Numbered from the stretch's first letter, positions 6,274 through 14,012 are shown. The stretch is DNA of 18,584 nucleotides from Rhodoferax sp. UBA4409 (GCA_002390825.1 DGQR01000024.1:1-18584), one strand, 5' to 3'. Notes: generated from the sequence alone by a model not told the origin. Numbers and translations: made by a program.

Positions 6274-7122
6274 ATGGACATCATCGTCAACGAAGAACTC
6301 AAAGCCTATATTGACCCTCTTACCCCCGAGGAGCATGCCGCTTTGGAACGCAGCATTCTGTCAGAGGGGTGCCGAGATGCCCTCGTCCTGTGGGGCGATG
6401 TGCTGGTCGACGGACATAACCGCTACGGCATCTGCCAAAAGCACGGCTTGCCCTACCAAACAGTGCAGAGCAGTCTGTTCAAGTCCATGGACGATGTGCA
6501 CCTGTGGATGATTGACCAGCACCTCGGGCGCCGCAGCGTTTCGGACTTTCAGCGCGGTGTCCTTGCCCTGCGTAAACGGGAAATCCTCACTGCCCGCCGA
6601 CAGGCCGCGCTTGCCGACAAGCCCGGCGCAGGCGCCGAAGATGCTGCAAATGCCACCGACGAAGCTGCTTCCACCACACCATCCGCGGCTGCCGGTGAAG
6701 AAGGTGCTTTCAAGAGCCGCGAAGATCTCGCCAAAGCGGCTCGCCTGAGCAGCAGCCAGGTGGTGATGATCGAAAAGATTCAAAAACAAGCCGCACCAGA
6801 GTTGGTGGCAGCGGTGAAGTCTGGTGTGATTTCCATTAATGCAGCAGCCGCAGTAGCCAGCTTGCCCGAACAAGAGCAAGTCGCAGCGGCCAGCGCGGGC
6901 AAAGACGAGCTGAAGCAAGCCGCCAAGCGGGTGCGGGACGCCAAGCGAGTGGCTCGCGAGGCCATGGCCTCCCACCAGCCTCCAGCAACCGCGGCTGTCG
7001 ATGCCGCCTCTGGGGAAGCGCCTGTCGAGTGGACCATGGAAGCCTTGCGCGAGCGCGTTACCCAGTTAGAGGCCGAAAACGCCCATCTCCGTCGGCAACT
7101 GGCGGAAGTCAAACCGTTCTGA
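6274..7122 (+). CDS. Orphan ParB-like N-terminal domain protein
   Basis: This 282-aa protein has a ParB-like fold at about residues 5-75, including LTPEEHAALERSILSEG, the short motif LVDGHNRY (44-51) and HLWMIDQHLGRRSVSDFQR (76-94). The latter resembles ParB-like proteins of mobile elements. An Ala-rich linker (about 115-145) follows, then a helical DNA-binding-like region (REDLAKAARLSSSQVVMIEKI, 149-169), and a C-terminal coiled coil (ALRERVTQLEAENAHLRRQL, 257-276). No parA or parS-like site is nearby, so a segregation role is doubtful. It is more likely a transcription or nucleoid factor. It starts 48 bp after the LysR gene with a weak ribosome-binding site, and a possible -10 (TACAAT, 6240-6245) lies upstream. 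Confidence 0.8.
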   Translation: MDIIVNEELKAYIDPLTPEEHAALERSILSEGCRDALVLWGDVLVDGHNRYGICQKHGLPYQTVQSSLFKSMDDVHLWMIDQHLGRRSVSDFQRGVLALRKREILTARRQAALADKPGAGAEDAANATDEAASTTPSAAAGEEGAFKSREDLAKAARLSSSQVVMIEKIQKQAAPELVAAVKSGVISINAAAAVASLPEQEQVAAASAGKDELKQAAKRVRDAKRVAREAMASHQPPATAAVDAASGEAPVEWTMEALRERVTQLEAENAHLRRQLAEVKPF

Positions 7123-7145
7123 GGCGGCTTGTACAAACGGTTTGT
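7111..7145. promoter_or_regulatory. Inverted repeats at the 3' end of the ParB-like gene
   Basis: Two alternative dyads share bases. AAACCGTT (7111-7118) is the reverse complement of AACGGTTT (7136-7143), enclosing the stop codon. Separately, ACAAAC-G-GTTTGT (7133-7145) is a perfect 13-bp palindrome. The first could act as an mRNA 3' hairpin. The second has the look of a dimer operator and lies about 130 bp before the liv receptor gene. Confidence 0.45.
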
Positions 7146-7206
7146 TAAAAGCGAAACAACGGGCCGGATATTGCAAAATGGAATAACTAAGAGTGCGTAT
7201 CCGCAG

Positions 7207-7235
7207 TTGCAATAGGGGCTGTAAAGGGCGATAGT
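7207..7235 (+). promoter_or_regulatory. Candidate promoter of the liv operon
   Basis: TTGCAA (7207-7212) and GATAGT (7230-7235) are 17 bp apart, each matching four of six consensus positions. A start near 7242 would give a leader of about 35 nt. The match is modest, and other AT-rich hexamers exist in the 154-bp gap. Confidence 0.35.
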
Positions 7236-7276
7236 CGCACGCAGTGTGATTCAAAAAACCGTTCAGGAGACAACAC

Positions 7277-8449
7277 ATGAACAAACGCCACTTCCTCCGC
7301 GCAACCGCATTGGCCTCGTTGGCAATCGCCGGTTCCACTGTCTTTGCACAAGACAATGTTTTCAAAATCGGCCTGATCCTGCCCATGACCGGGCAGCAGG
7401 CCACCACCGGCCGCCAGATTGAAGCGGCCGCCAAGCTGTACATGGCCCAAAACGGAGACACCGTTGCCGGCAAAAAAATCCAGCTCATCATCAAGGACGA
7501 CACCAGCATTCCTGATGTGACCAAGCGCATGGCGCAAGAGCTCATCGTCAATAACAAGGTAAACGTACTTGCCGGCTTCGGCATCACGCCCTCTGCTTTG
7601 GCAACCGCGCCCTTGGCTACCCAGTCCAAAACGCCCCAAGTGGTGATGGCCGCTGCCACCTCGAGCATCACCGAGGCTTCGCCTTACATCGTGCGCACCA
7701 GCTTCACACTGCCTCAGGCATCGGTCTCGATTGCAGACTGGGCGCCCAAGAACGGCATCAAGAAAGTCGTGACCCTGGTGTCCGATTACGGCCCGGGCCT
7801 CGACGCAGAAAAATTCTTCAAAGAACGCCTCGTATTCAACGGCGGTACGGTGGTGGACACGTTGCGCGTACCCATGCGCAACCCTGATTTCGCGCCCTTC
7901 CTTCAAAAGGTGCGTGACCTGAAGCCCGATGCGCTCTTCGTCTTCGTGCCATCCGGCGCCGGCGCAGCAGTCATGAAACAGTTTCTCGAGCGCGGCATGG
8001 ACAAAGCCGGCATCAAGCTCATCGGTACCGGCGACATCACGGATGATGATCAGTTGAACGACATGGGCGACGGTGCTCTGGGCGTGGTGACCTCCCACCA
8101 TTACTCTGCCGCACACCCGTCTGCCGTTAACAAGAAGTTTGTTGATGCGTTCCAAAAAGCCAACAACAACCTGCGCCCCAACTTCATGGCCGTGGGTGGT
8201 TACGACGGCATGCGCGTGATTTATGAGGCGCTCAAGGCCACCAAGGGTCAGGGCGGTGGCGATGCCTTGTTGGCTGCCATGAAGGGTCAGATTTTCGAGA
8301 GCCCACGCGGCCCGATCTTCATCGACGCTCAGACCCGCGATATCGTGCAGAACATCTATTTGCGCAAAGTGGAGAGGAAAGACGGCCAGCTCTACAACGT
8401 GGAATTTGATGTCATCAAAGACGTCAAAGACCCGGGTAAAGCCCGTTAA
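7277..8449 (+). CDS. ABC transporter substrate-binding protein, branched-chain amino acid type
   Basis: This 390-aa periplasmic receptor belongs to the Leu/Ile/Val-binding (Peripla_BP_6) family. An N-terminal export signal with basic start and hydrophobic core (MNKRHFLRATALASLAIAGS) likely ends at VFA-QD near residue 25. Mature-domain features are KIGLILPMTGQQATTGRQIEAAAKL, the conserved DDTSIPDV region, VLAGFGITPSALA, VTLVSDYGPGLDAEKFF and the late FMAVGGYDGMRVI block. The ATG follows CAGGAGACAACAC. In Burkholderiales such receptors often bind aromatic acids, dicarboxylates or amides instead of amino acids, so the ligand is open. It leads an operon with two permeases and two ATPases; a terminator-like hairpin after it probably raises its level relative to them. 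Confidence 0.93.
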   Translation: MNKRHFLRATALASLAIAGSTVFAQDNVFKIGLILPMTGQQATTGRQIEAAAKLYMAQNGDTVAGKKIQLIIKDDTSIPDVTKRMAQELIVNNKVNVLAGFGITPSALATAPLATQSKTPQVVMAAATSSITEASPYIVRTSFTLPQASVSIADWAPKNGIKKVVTLVSDYGPGLDAEKFFKERLVFNGGTVVDTLRVPMRNPDFAPFLQKVRDLKPDALFVFVPSGAGAAVMKQFLERGMDKAGIKLIGTGDITDDDQLNDMGDGALGVVTSHHYSAAHPSAVNKKFVDAFQKANNNLRPNFMAVGGYDGMRVIYEALKATKGQGGGDALLAAMKGQIFESPRGPIFIDAQTRDIVQNIYLRKVERKDGQLYNVEFDVIKDVKDPGKAR

Positions 8450-8505
8450 CCGACTCCCCTGATCGCTGACCATGCGTTAAGCAGTGGGCGGCAGTCTGCA
8501 GGCAC

Positions 8506-8541
8506 AAAAAGCGATGGCAACGCCCTCGCTTTTTTGTTGCC
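8506..8541 (+). terminator. Attenuator-like hairpin between receptor and permease genes
   Basis: AAAAAGCGA (8506-8514) pairs with TCGCTTTTT (8526-8534) around an 11-nt loop and ends in a run of six T. It looks like a partial intrinsic terminator. GGCAAC (8516-8521) is also complementary to GTTGCC (8536-8541), and that pairing would disrupt the terminator. The gap is 137 bp. Partial termination here would explain excess receptor over membrane subunits, as is common for ABC importers. Confidence 0.6.
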
Positions 8542-8586
8542 CGAACTCGGCCGCTCGCCAGCAAGATTGACCCGGAAACTACTTTT

Positions 8587-9462
8587 ATGTTGACCATACT
8601 TTTCGACGGCATTGCCTACGGCATGTTGTTGTTCATCCTCGCGGTCGGCCTTGCCGTCACCATGGGGTTGATGAACTTCGTGAACCTCGCGCACGGCGCC
8701 TTCGCCATGGTGGGCGGTTACGTCACCGTGCTGCTGATGCAGCGCCTCGATGTTCCCTTTTTGCTGTGCCTCCCCATCGCGTTTGTCACCTCGGCATTGC
8801 TGGGCGCTGTTCTGGAGCGAACGCTGTACCGCCCGCTGTACAAACGGCCGCATTTGGACCAGGTGATGTTCTCCATCGGCCTGACCTTCATGGCGGTGGC
8901 CGCGGTGGACTACTTTGTGGGCTCCACCCAGCAGATCATGCAGTTGCCTGAATGGCTCAAAGGCCGCACCGAAATCGGTGAGGGCGCCTGGATGCTGGGC
9001 ATGGGCCACTACCGCTTGTTCATCATCGCAGTGTGCGCCGCGCTGACCATCGCCCTGCAGCACATCCTGACCAAAACCCGTTTCGGCAGCCGCCTGCGTG
9101 CCTCGGTGGACGACCAGCGGGTGGCCGCCGGTTTGGGCATCAATGTGAACGTGGTGTTTCTGGCTACCTTTGCGGTGGGCTCCGGCCTTGCCGGTCTGGG
9201 CGGCGCGCTGGGCGCTGACGTACTGGGCATGGACCCGACATTCCCGCTCAAGTTCATGATTTACTTCTTGATCGTGGTCGCCGTGGGCGGCACCTCGAGC
9301 ATTACCGGCCCGCTGCTGGCCGCATTGCTCTTGGGCATTGCGGACGTCGCCGGCAAGTACTACATCCCCAAACTCGGCGCCTTCATTGTGTACAGCCTGA
9401 TGATCATCATCCTGGTCTGGCGCCCGCAAGGCCTCTTTGTGCGCAAAGGTGGCAAGGCATGA
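8587..9462 (+). CDS. livH: ABC transporter permease, LivH family
   Basis: This 291-aa inner-membrane protein has about eight hydrophobic segments. Family signatures are GLMNFVNLAHGAFAMVGGY near residues 29-47, the periplasmic-side VGSTQQIMQLPEWLKG, and the cytoplasmic ATPase-coupling loop FGSRLRASVDDQRVAAGLGINVN (about 169-191). LAGLGGALGADVLGMDP and VVAVGGTSSITGPLLAALLLGI follow. It forms the channel heterodimer with the LivM-type protein encoded next. The start is ATG 8587 behind GGAAACTAC. The stop overlaps the next start in ATGA (9459-9462), so the two are translationally coupled. Confidence 0.95.
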   Translation: MLTILFDGIAYGMLLFILAVGLAVTMGLMNFVNLAHGAFAMVGGYVTVLLMQRLDVPFLLCLPIAFVTSALLGAVLERTLYRPLYKRPHLDQVMFSIGLTFMAVAAVDYFVGSTQQIMQLPEWLKGRTEIGEGAWMLGMGHYRLFIIAVCAALTIALQHILTKTRFGSRLRASVDDQRVAAGLGINVNVVFLATFAVGSGLAGLGGALGADVLGMDPTFPLKFMIYFLIVVAVGGTSSITGPLLAALLLGIADVAGKYYIPKLGAFIVYSLMIIILVWRPQGLFVRKGGKA

Positions 9463-10466
9463 ACATCCCGGACACTTCTTCCATGAACAACACCAACATC
9501 CTGATGCGTGCCGGCCGCTGGCGCTGGTGGGAGCTGCTGCTATGGGCGGTGGCACTGTCACTGCCCTGGGTCATGAACACCCACGCGCTCATCATCAACG
9601 AGATTGCCATCGTCGCGCTGTTTGCCCTGTCCCTGGACATCATCCTCGGGTACACCGGCATCGTGTCGCTAGGCCATGCCGCCTTCTTCGGCATGGGGGC
9701 CTATACCGCAGCCTTGTTCTCTAAGCACATCAACCCCGACCCCTTGTTCGGCTTGGCAGTGGCCATGGTCGTATCCACGGTGCTGGGTGCCATTTGCAGT
9801 GTGACCGTGCAGCGCGGTACCGACCTGACCCGCCTCATGGTGACCATGGGCGTGGGCCTGATCCTGATGGAACTGGCCAACAAGCTCGACTGGCTCACCG
9901 GCGGTGCCGACGGCCTCCAAGGCGTGATGATGGGCCCCTTGCTAGGCCGCTTCGAGTTCGACCTGTACGGCAGCACCGCCGCCACCTATTCCATCGTGGT
10001 GCTGTTCATCATGTTTGTGCTCGCGCGCCGTTTCGTGAACTCGCCTTTCGGCAGCACGCTCAAAGCCATTCACGACAACCGCTTGCGCGCCATGGCCATC
10101 GGCATTCCCGTGGCCAGCCGTATTGCAGTGGCCTACACGGTAGCTGCAGGTGCTGCCGGCATGGCCGGGGCACTGCTGGCGCAGACCACCGGCTTTGCTT
10201 CGCTGGACGTGTTTGAGTTCCACCGCTCTGCGGACTTGGTGCTGCTGCTGGTCATCGGTGGCGTGGGCTGGTTGTATGGCGGCGTGATCGGTGCCATCGT
10301 GTTCAAGGTGTTGCAAGACGCCATCTCCAGCATCACCCCGCAGTACTGGACCTTCTGGATCGGCCTTTTCCTCGTGGTGCTCATGTTGGTGGGCCGCGAG
10401 CGCGTGGTGCGCCCCTGGACCTGGTTCGGCACATCGTCCTCCAAGAAGAAGGAAGGTGCTGCATGA
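9459..10466 (+). CDS. livM: ABC transporter permease, LivM family
   Basis: This 335-aa inner-membrane protein is the second channel subunit. It has GYTGIVSLGHAAFFGMGAYTAALF near residues 66-89, VQRGTDLTRLMVTMGVGLILMEL, the EAA-like coupling loop FGSTLKAIHDNRLRAMAIGIPV (about 195-216), and VIGGVGWLYGGVIGAIVFKV near 265-284. The first ATG (9459) overlaps the livH stop. An internal ATG eight codons later (9483) would give MNNTNILM and cannot be excluded. The polar Lys-rich C-terminus (SSSKKKEGAA) is cytoplasmic. The stop again overlaps the start of the ATPase gene by 4 bp. Confidence 0.95.
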   Translation: MNIPDTSSMNNTNILMRAGRWRWWELLLWAVALSLPWVMNTHALIINEIAIVALFALSLDIILGYTGIVSLGHAAFFGMGAYTAALFSKHINPDPLFGLAVAMVVSTVLGAICSVTVQRGTDLTRLMVTMGVGLILMELANKLDWLTGGADGLQGVMMGPLLGRFEFDLYGSTAATYSIVVLFIMFVLARRFVNSPFGSTLKAIHDNRLRAMAIGIPVASRIAVAYTVAAGAAGMAGALLAQTTGFASLDVFEFHRSADLVLLLVIGGVGWLYGGVIGAIVFKVLQDAISSITPQYWTFWIGLFLVVLMLVGRERVVRPWTWFGTSSSKKKEGAA

Positions 10467-11254
10467 GCGCCCCCTCTAGTTCCATGAATTCCAATACCGT
10501 ACTCAGCGCGCAAGGGCTGGTGATGAAGTTCGGCGGCATCACCGCCACCAACAATGTCACCCTCAATCTGCAAAAAGGCGCACGCCATGCGCTCATCGGC
10601 CCCAACGGCGCGGGCAAAACCACGCTTATCAACCTGTTGACCGGCGTGCTCCAGCCCACCGAAGGCCGCATCGTGCTTGAGGGAGAGGACATCACGCATT
10701 TGGCACCGCACCAGCGTGTGCGCCGTGGCATGGTGCGCACCTTCCAGATCAACCAGCTGTTTGACAGCATGAGCCCGATGCAAACCCTGGCCATGGTGGT
10801 CAGCCAGCACAAGGGCCTGGGCGGCAAGTGGTGGCAACCATTGGGGGCAGACCGCAGCGTGGTGGAGCGGTGCGAGCAGTTGCTCGAGCAGTTCCACCTC
10901 AGCAGTGTCATGCACCAGGAAACCCGGGTGCTGGCCTACGGCAAGCGCCGCTTGCTGGAGATTGCGATTGCGCTGGCCTGCGAGCCCCGCGTGCTACTGC
11001 TCGACGAACCGGTGGCCGGTGTGCCTGCCGGCGAGCGCGAAGAGCTGCTGCAAACCGTGGCCGCCTTGCCGGCGGATGTGTCCATCCTTTTGATTGAACA
11101 TGACATGGATCTGGTCTTCAGCTTTGCAAACCGCATGACGGTGCTGGTCAACGGCACCATGCTCACCGAGGGCAACCCCGAAGAAATTGCCAATGACCCG
11201 CAGGTCAAGGCGGTGTACCTCGGCCACGCCGAAGGCGAAGGAGCCCACGCATGA
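10463..11254 (+). CDS. livG: ABC transporter ATP-binding protein, LivG family
   Basis: This 263-aa ATPase has Walker A GPNGAGKTT (46-54), an RTFQ Q-loop near 92-95, and Walker B RVLLLDE (176-182) with H-loop His near 213 (IEHDMD). The ABC signature reads LAYGKRR (157-163) and the D-loop region GVPAGE, where E. coli LivG-like proteins have LSYGQQR and GLNP-like residues. This variant seems to belong to a sub-lineage, and the fold is otherwise intact. It powers transport together with the LivF-type partner. The ATG overlaps livM by 4 bp; a second ATG seven codons later is a possible alternative. Confidence 0.95.
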   Translation: MSAPSSSMNSNTVLSAQGLVMKFGGITATNNVTLNLQKGARHALIGPNGAGKTTLINLLTGVLQPTEGRIVLEGEDITHLAPHQRVRRGMVRTFQINQLFDSMSPMQTLAMVVSQHKGLGGKWWQPLGADRSVVERCEQLLEQFHLSSVMHQETRVLAYGKRRLLEIAIALACEPRVLLLDEPVAGVPAGEREELLQTVAALPADVSILLIEHDMDLVFSFANRMTVLVNGTMLTEGNPEEIANDPQVKAVYLGHAEGEGAHA

Positions 11255-11976
11255 CCGAGCTGCTCAAAGTAGAAAACCTGTCTGCCGGCTACGGTGAGGC
11301 GGTGGTGTTGCATGGCGTGTCAGTGTCCATCTTTGAGGGCGAAACGCTGGCGCTGCTGGGCCGCAATGGCACCGGCAAAACCACGTTCATGAACACCCTG
11401 GCCGGCGCCACCCGCCAGCATGGCGGCACCATGCGCCTAGGCGGGGCCGAACTGCACAAAATGCCCCAGCACGAGCGGGCGGCCGCCGGCATCGGTTGGG
11501 TGCCCCAAGAGCGCAACATCTTCAAGTCGCTCACAGTTGACGAAAACCTCACCGCAGTGGCTCGCCCGGCCCGCGCCGGCCGCAAGGCTGCGATGTGGAC
11601 CCCCGAGCGCGTGTACGAGCTCTTTCCCCGCTTGGCCGAACGCAAGACCAACCTCGGCACCCAGCTCTCCGGTGGAGAGCAGCAAATGCTGGCCGTGGGC
11701 CGCGCGCTGGTGCTCAACCCCACCTTGCTGCTGCTCGATGAGCCTTGTGAAGGCTTGGCGCCCATCATCGTGCAAGAGCTATTGCGCGCCATTCGCCGCA
11801 TCACCCGCGAAGAGGGCCTGAGCGCCATCATCGTGGAGCAGCACCCGCAAGCCATTCTGGCCATCAGCGACACCGCTGCGGTGCTGGACCGTGGCACCGT
11901 GGTGCACAGCGGCACGGCGCAAAGCCTGCGCGAACAACCTGAGCTGTTGGATAAGTTGTTGGGTGTGGCCCGCTAA
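11251..11976 (+). CDS. livF: ABC transporter ATP-binding protein, LivF family
   Basis: This 241-aa ATPase has Walker A GRNGTGKTT (37-45), GWVPQERNIFKSLTVDENL with the Q-loop near 86, a canonical signature LSGGEQQ (139-145), Walker B LLLLDEP (159-165) followed by EGLAP, and H-loop IIVEQH. It pairs with the LivG-type subunit to form the nucleotide-binding dimer. The start ATG overlaps the livG stop by 4 bp. It is the last gene of the liv operon. The downstream gap contains a palindromic repeat with a T tract that probably terminates the transcript. Confidence 0.96.
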   Translation: MTELLKVENLSAGYGEAVVLHGVSVSIFEGETLALLGRNGTGKTTFMNTLAGATRQHGGTMRLGGAELHKMPQHERAAAGIGWVPQERNIFKSLTVDENLTAVARPARAGRKAAMWTPERVYELFPRLAERKTNLGTQLSGGEQQMLAVGRALVLNPTLLLLDEPCEGLAPIIVQELLRAIRRITREEGLSAIIVEQHPQAILAISDTAAVLDRGTVVHSGTAQSLREQPELLDKLLGVAR

Positions 11977-11983
11977 GGGTTGA

Positions 11984-12041
11984 TTTGCTATCAAAAACAG
12001 AGCTACTTGCGCAATTTTCATAAGCGCCAGTGGCTCTTTTT
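11984..12041 (+). repeat. Palindromic repeat copy A, probable liv operon terminator
   Basis: AGAGCTACTTGCGC (11999-12012) and GCGCCAGTGGCTCT (12024-12037) form a 14-bp stem with one mismatch and one G-U around an 11-nt loop. Five T follow (12037-12041). It begins with the family lead-in TTTGCTAT. The core and the loop length match copies B (13039-13100) and C (16055-16107). Its position 7 bp after the livF stop suits a terminator, and the next gene has its own ribosome-binding site directly downstream. Confidence 0.75.
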
Positions 12042-12059
12042 ACTTCAAAGGAGACAAGC

Positions 12060-13037
12060 ATGAACCGTTTCACACGCCGCAGCGCATTGGCTGCAATCGC
12101 TACCTCTGCCTTGGCCGCAGCAGTGCCCGCCATGGCAGACACTTTCCCCAGCAAACCGATCCGCATCGTGGTGCCCTTTGGTGCCGGCGGTGTGGCCGAT
12201 CTGACGGCTCGCACCGTGGCGCAAAAGCTCTCCGAGTCGTTGGGGCAGCCGGTCATCATCGACAACAAGCCGGGCGCCGGTGGTGTAGGTGCGGGCGAGG
12301 CGGTGGCCAAGGCGGAGCCTGATGGCCATACGCTGCTATTGATGTCCAATGGCACCGCAGTGAGCGCTGGCCTGTTCAAAACTCTGCCATTCGATGCCCA
12401 GCGCGACTTTGCGCCCGTGTCCACCTTGGGTTTCTTTGACCTCGCGGTGCTGGCGTCTGCCAACGCACCCTATAAAAATCTTGGCGAGCTCATGGCCTTT
12501 GCCAAGGCTAACCCCGGCAAGCTCAACGTGGGCACCATCAACATCGGCAGTACCCAGCACCTCGCGGCTGAGCTGTTCAAGTCGCGCACCGGGCTGGACT
12601 TTTTGATCGTGCCTTTCAACGGCACTCCCGCACTCACGACCGCCCTGCGCGGCTCTCAGGTGGATGTGGCCATCGAAATCCTCGGGCCCATGATGGGCCA
12701 GGTCAACTCCAAGGCGGTGCGCCCGCTGGCCATTCTGGGTGACGAGCGTGCAGCACAGGTGCCCGATGTGCCCACCGTCATGCAAAGTGGCGTGGCCAAC
12801 TTCGATGTGTCGTCCTGGAACGCGCTGGCGGCTCCCGCCAAAACGCCCAAAGACGTGATCGCCCGCCTCAACAAAGAGGTGCAAGCCGCTTTGGCTAACC
12901 CCGATGTGAAGAAAAAGCTGTTTGAGCTGAATGTGTCTGCCCGCGGCTCTACCCCCGAAAAGTTGGGCGAGTTGCTGGGTAGCGAGATCAAGCGCTGGGG
13001 CGAAGTGATCACCAAGTCGGGTGTGCCGCGCTTGTAA
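12060..13037 (+). CDS. Bug/TTT-family periplasmic substrate receptor
   Basis: This is a 325-aa tripartite tricarboxylate transporter receptor (Bug family). A twin-Arg-like export signal MNRFTRRSALAAIATSALAA is probably cut at AMA-DT after residue 26. Mature features are FPSKPIRIVVPFGAGGVADLTAR (about 29-51), the GQPVIIDNKPGAGGVGAGEAVAKAEPDG block, GSTQHLAAELF and the late PDVPTVMQSGV. Bug proteins bind carboxylates such as nicotinate, tartrate or aromatic acids, usually without adjacent membrane genes, as here. The ATG at 12060 follows AAAGGAGACAAGC; an upstream in-frame ATG at 12030 would run through the repeat. It is followed by repeat copy B and an oxidoreductase. Confidence 0.93.
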   Translation: MNRFTRRSALAAIATSALAAAVPAMADTFPSKPIRIVVPFGAGGVADLTARTVAQKLSESLGQPVIIDNKPGAGGVGAGEAVAKAEPDGHTLLLMSNGTAVSAGLFKTLPFDAQRDFAPVSTLGFFDLAVLASANAPYKNLGELMAFAKANPGKLNVGTINIGSTQHLAAELFKSRTGLDFLIVPFNGTPALTTALRGSQVDVAIEILGPMMGQVNSKAVRPLAILGDERAAQVPDVPTVMQSGVANFDVSSWNALAAPAKTPKDVIARLNKEVQAALANPDVKKKLFELNVSARGSTPEKLGELLGSEIKRWGEVITKSGVPRL

Positions 13038-13038
13038 G

Positions 13039-13100
13039 TTTTGCTATTATTTCAGGAGCTACTGGCGCATATTTCATGAGCGCTAGTAGCTCGTTTCTTA
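13039..13100 (+). repeat. Palindromic repeat copy B
   Basis: GAGCTACTGGCGC (13056-13068) and GCGCTAGTAGCTC (13080-13092) form a 13-bp stem with one G-T pair around an 11-nt loop, preceded by the lead-in TTTTGCTATTATTTC. It follows the Bug stop by one base and ends about 20 bp before the next start. The T-rich tail (CGTTTCTT) is weaker than in copy A, so termination here may be partial. Confidence 0.75.
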
Positions 13101-13118
13101 TAAATTCAGGGGCGGAAG

Positions 13119-14003
13119 ATGAATCTGGCAACGAGCCGGCTCGGGCTGGTGGGGTACGGCGAAGTCGGGCGCATTTTCAGTGCCGGGTTGTTACCGCACG
13201 TTCACAGCGTCAGCGCATGGGACATCAAGTTTCATGATGCTGCGGGTGCGGCCACCACGGGCGGCGTGCTGCAGGCGACCTCCGTGCAAGCGCTGTGCGA
13301 TGCCAGCGACTGGGTCATCAGTGCGGTGACCGCGTCGAACACTCTGGCGGTCGCGCAAGCGGCAGCCCCGCACCTGCGTGCGGGCATGGTGTTTCTGGAC
13401 CTCAACTCCGCCTCACCCGGCACCAAGCAGCAAGCCGCTGCACTGGTGCAGGCCACCGGCGCGCACTATGTAGAGGCTGGCGTCATGACCTCGGTGCCGC
13501 CCTATGGCATCCGCGTGCCCATGTTGCTGGGCGGTTCGCAGGCCGCCAGCTTGGCCGCCGCTTTGCAGGCCCTGGGCATGGATGCCAAGGCCGTGTCGGC
13601 CGACATCGGCGTGGCCTCGGCCATCAAGATGTGCCGCAGCGTCATGATCAAAGGGCTGGAGGCCTTGGTCATCGAGAGCTACACCACCGCCCGTGCCTAC
13701 GGGGTGGAAGCGCATGTGTTGCCCACATTGGCGGAAACCTTCCCGAGCATCGATTGGGAGAAGCAAGGCGCCTACTTCTTCAGCCGCGTTGCCCAACACG
13801 GCCAGCGCCGTGCGGAAGAAATGCGCGAATCCGCCCGCACCGTCGCTGAGGCCGGCTTTGCGCCCACCATGGCCAGCGCTATTGCCGACAAACAGCAGTG
13901 GGTAGCTGACCAAGCCCGCGCCGGTACCTTTGCCGACATCGCCCCCAACGCCATTTGGCAGGACTACGCCGACGCACTCCTCGCCAGCCGCTCCACTCTC
14001 TGA
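13119..14003 (+). CDS. NAD(P)-dependent oxidoreductase, DUF1932 / 6-phosphogluconate dehydrogenase-like
   Basis: This 294-aa protein has an N-terminal Rossmann fold with GYGEVG (12-17), then VFLDLNSASPGTK (91-103), which resembles the substrate-binding strand of beta-hydroxyacid dehydrogenases. Lys170 in GVASAIKMCRSVMIKG is at the position of the family's catalytic lysine. The C-terminal helical half (about 190-290) fits DUF1932. Members are often seen in Burkholderiales carboxylate and aromatic gene clusters, but the substrate is unknown. The start at 13119 has GGAAG placed close (GGCGGAAGATG). It is nearly contiguous with the AEC permease (9 bp), so the two are likely one transcript with the upstream Bug gene. 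Confidence 0.88.
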   Translation: MNLATSRLGLVGYGEVGRIFSAGLLPHVHSVSAWDIKFHDAAGAATTGGVLQATSVQALCDASDWVISAVTASNTLAVAQAAAPHLRAGMVFLDLNSASPGTKQQAAALVQATGAHYVEAGVMTSVPPYGIRVPMLLGGSQAASLAAALQALGMDAKAVSADIGVASAIKMCRSVMIKGLEALVIESYTTARAYGVEAHVLPTLAETFPSIDWEKQGAYFFSRVAQHGQRRAEEMRESARTVAEAGFAPTMASAIADKQQWVADQARAGTFADIAPNAIWQDYADALLASRSTL

Positions 14004-14012
14004 CAGGTTCTG

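Noticed and set aside
7123..7276. parS-like site for the ParB-like protein
   Set aside because: The 13-bp palindrome there does not resemble the TGTTTCACGTGAAACA type, and no ParA gene is near.
7187..8473. 428-aa open frame antisense to the liv receptor gene, and similar long frames opposite livH (8446-9561) and opposite the second Bug gene (15272-16051)
   Set aside because: They lie fully opposite well-identified genes, show no recognisable domain, have His/Gln/Gly-biased composition expected from reading GC-rich codons backwards, and lack ribosome-binding sites.
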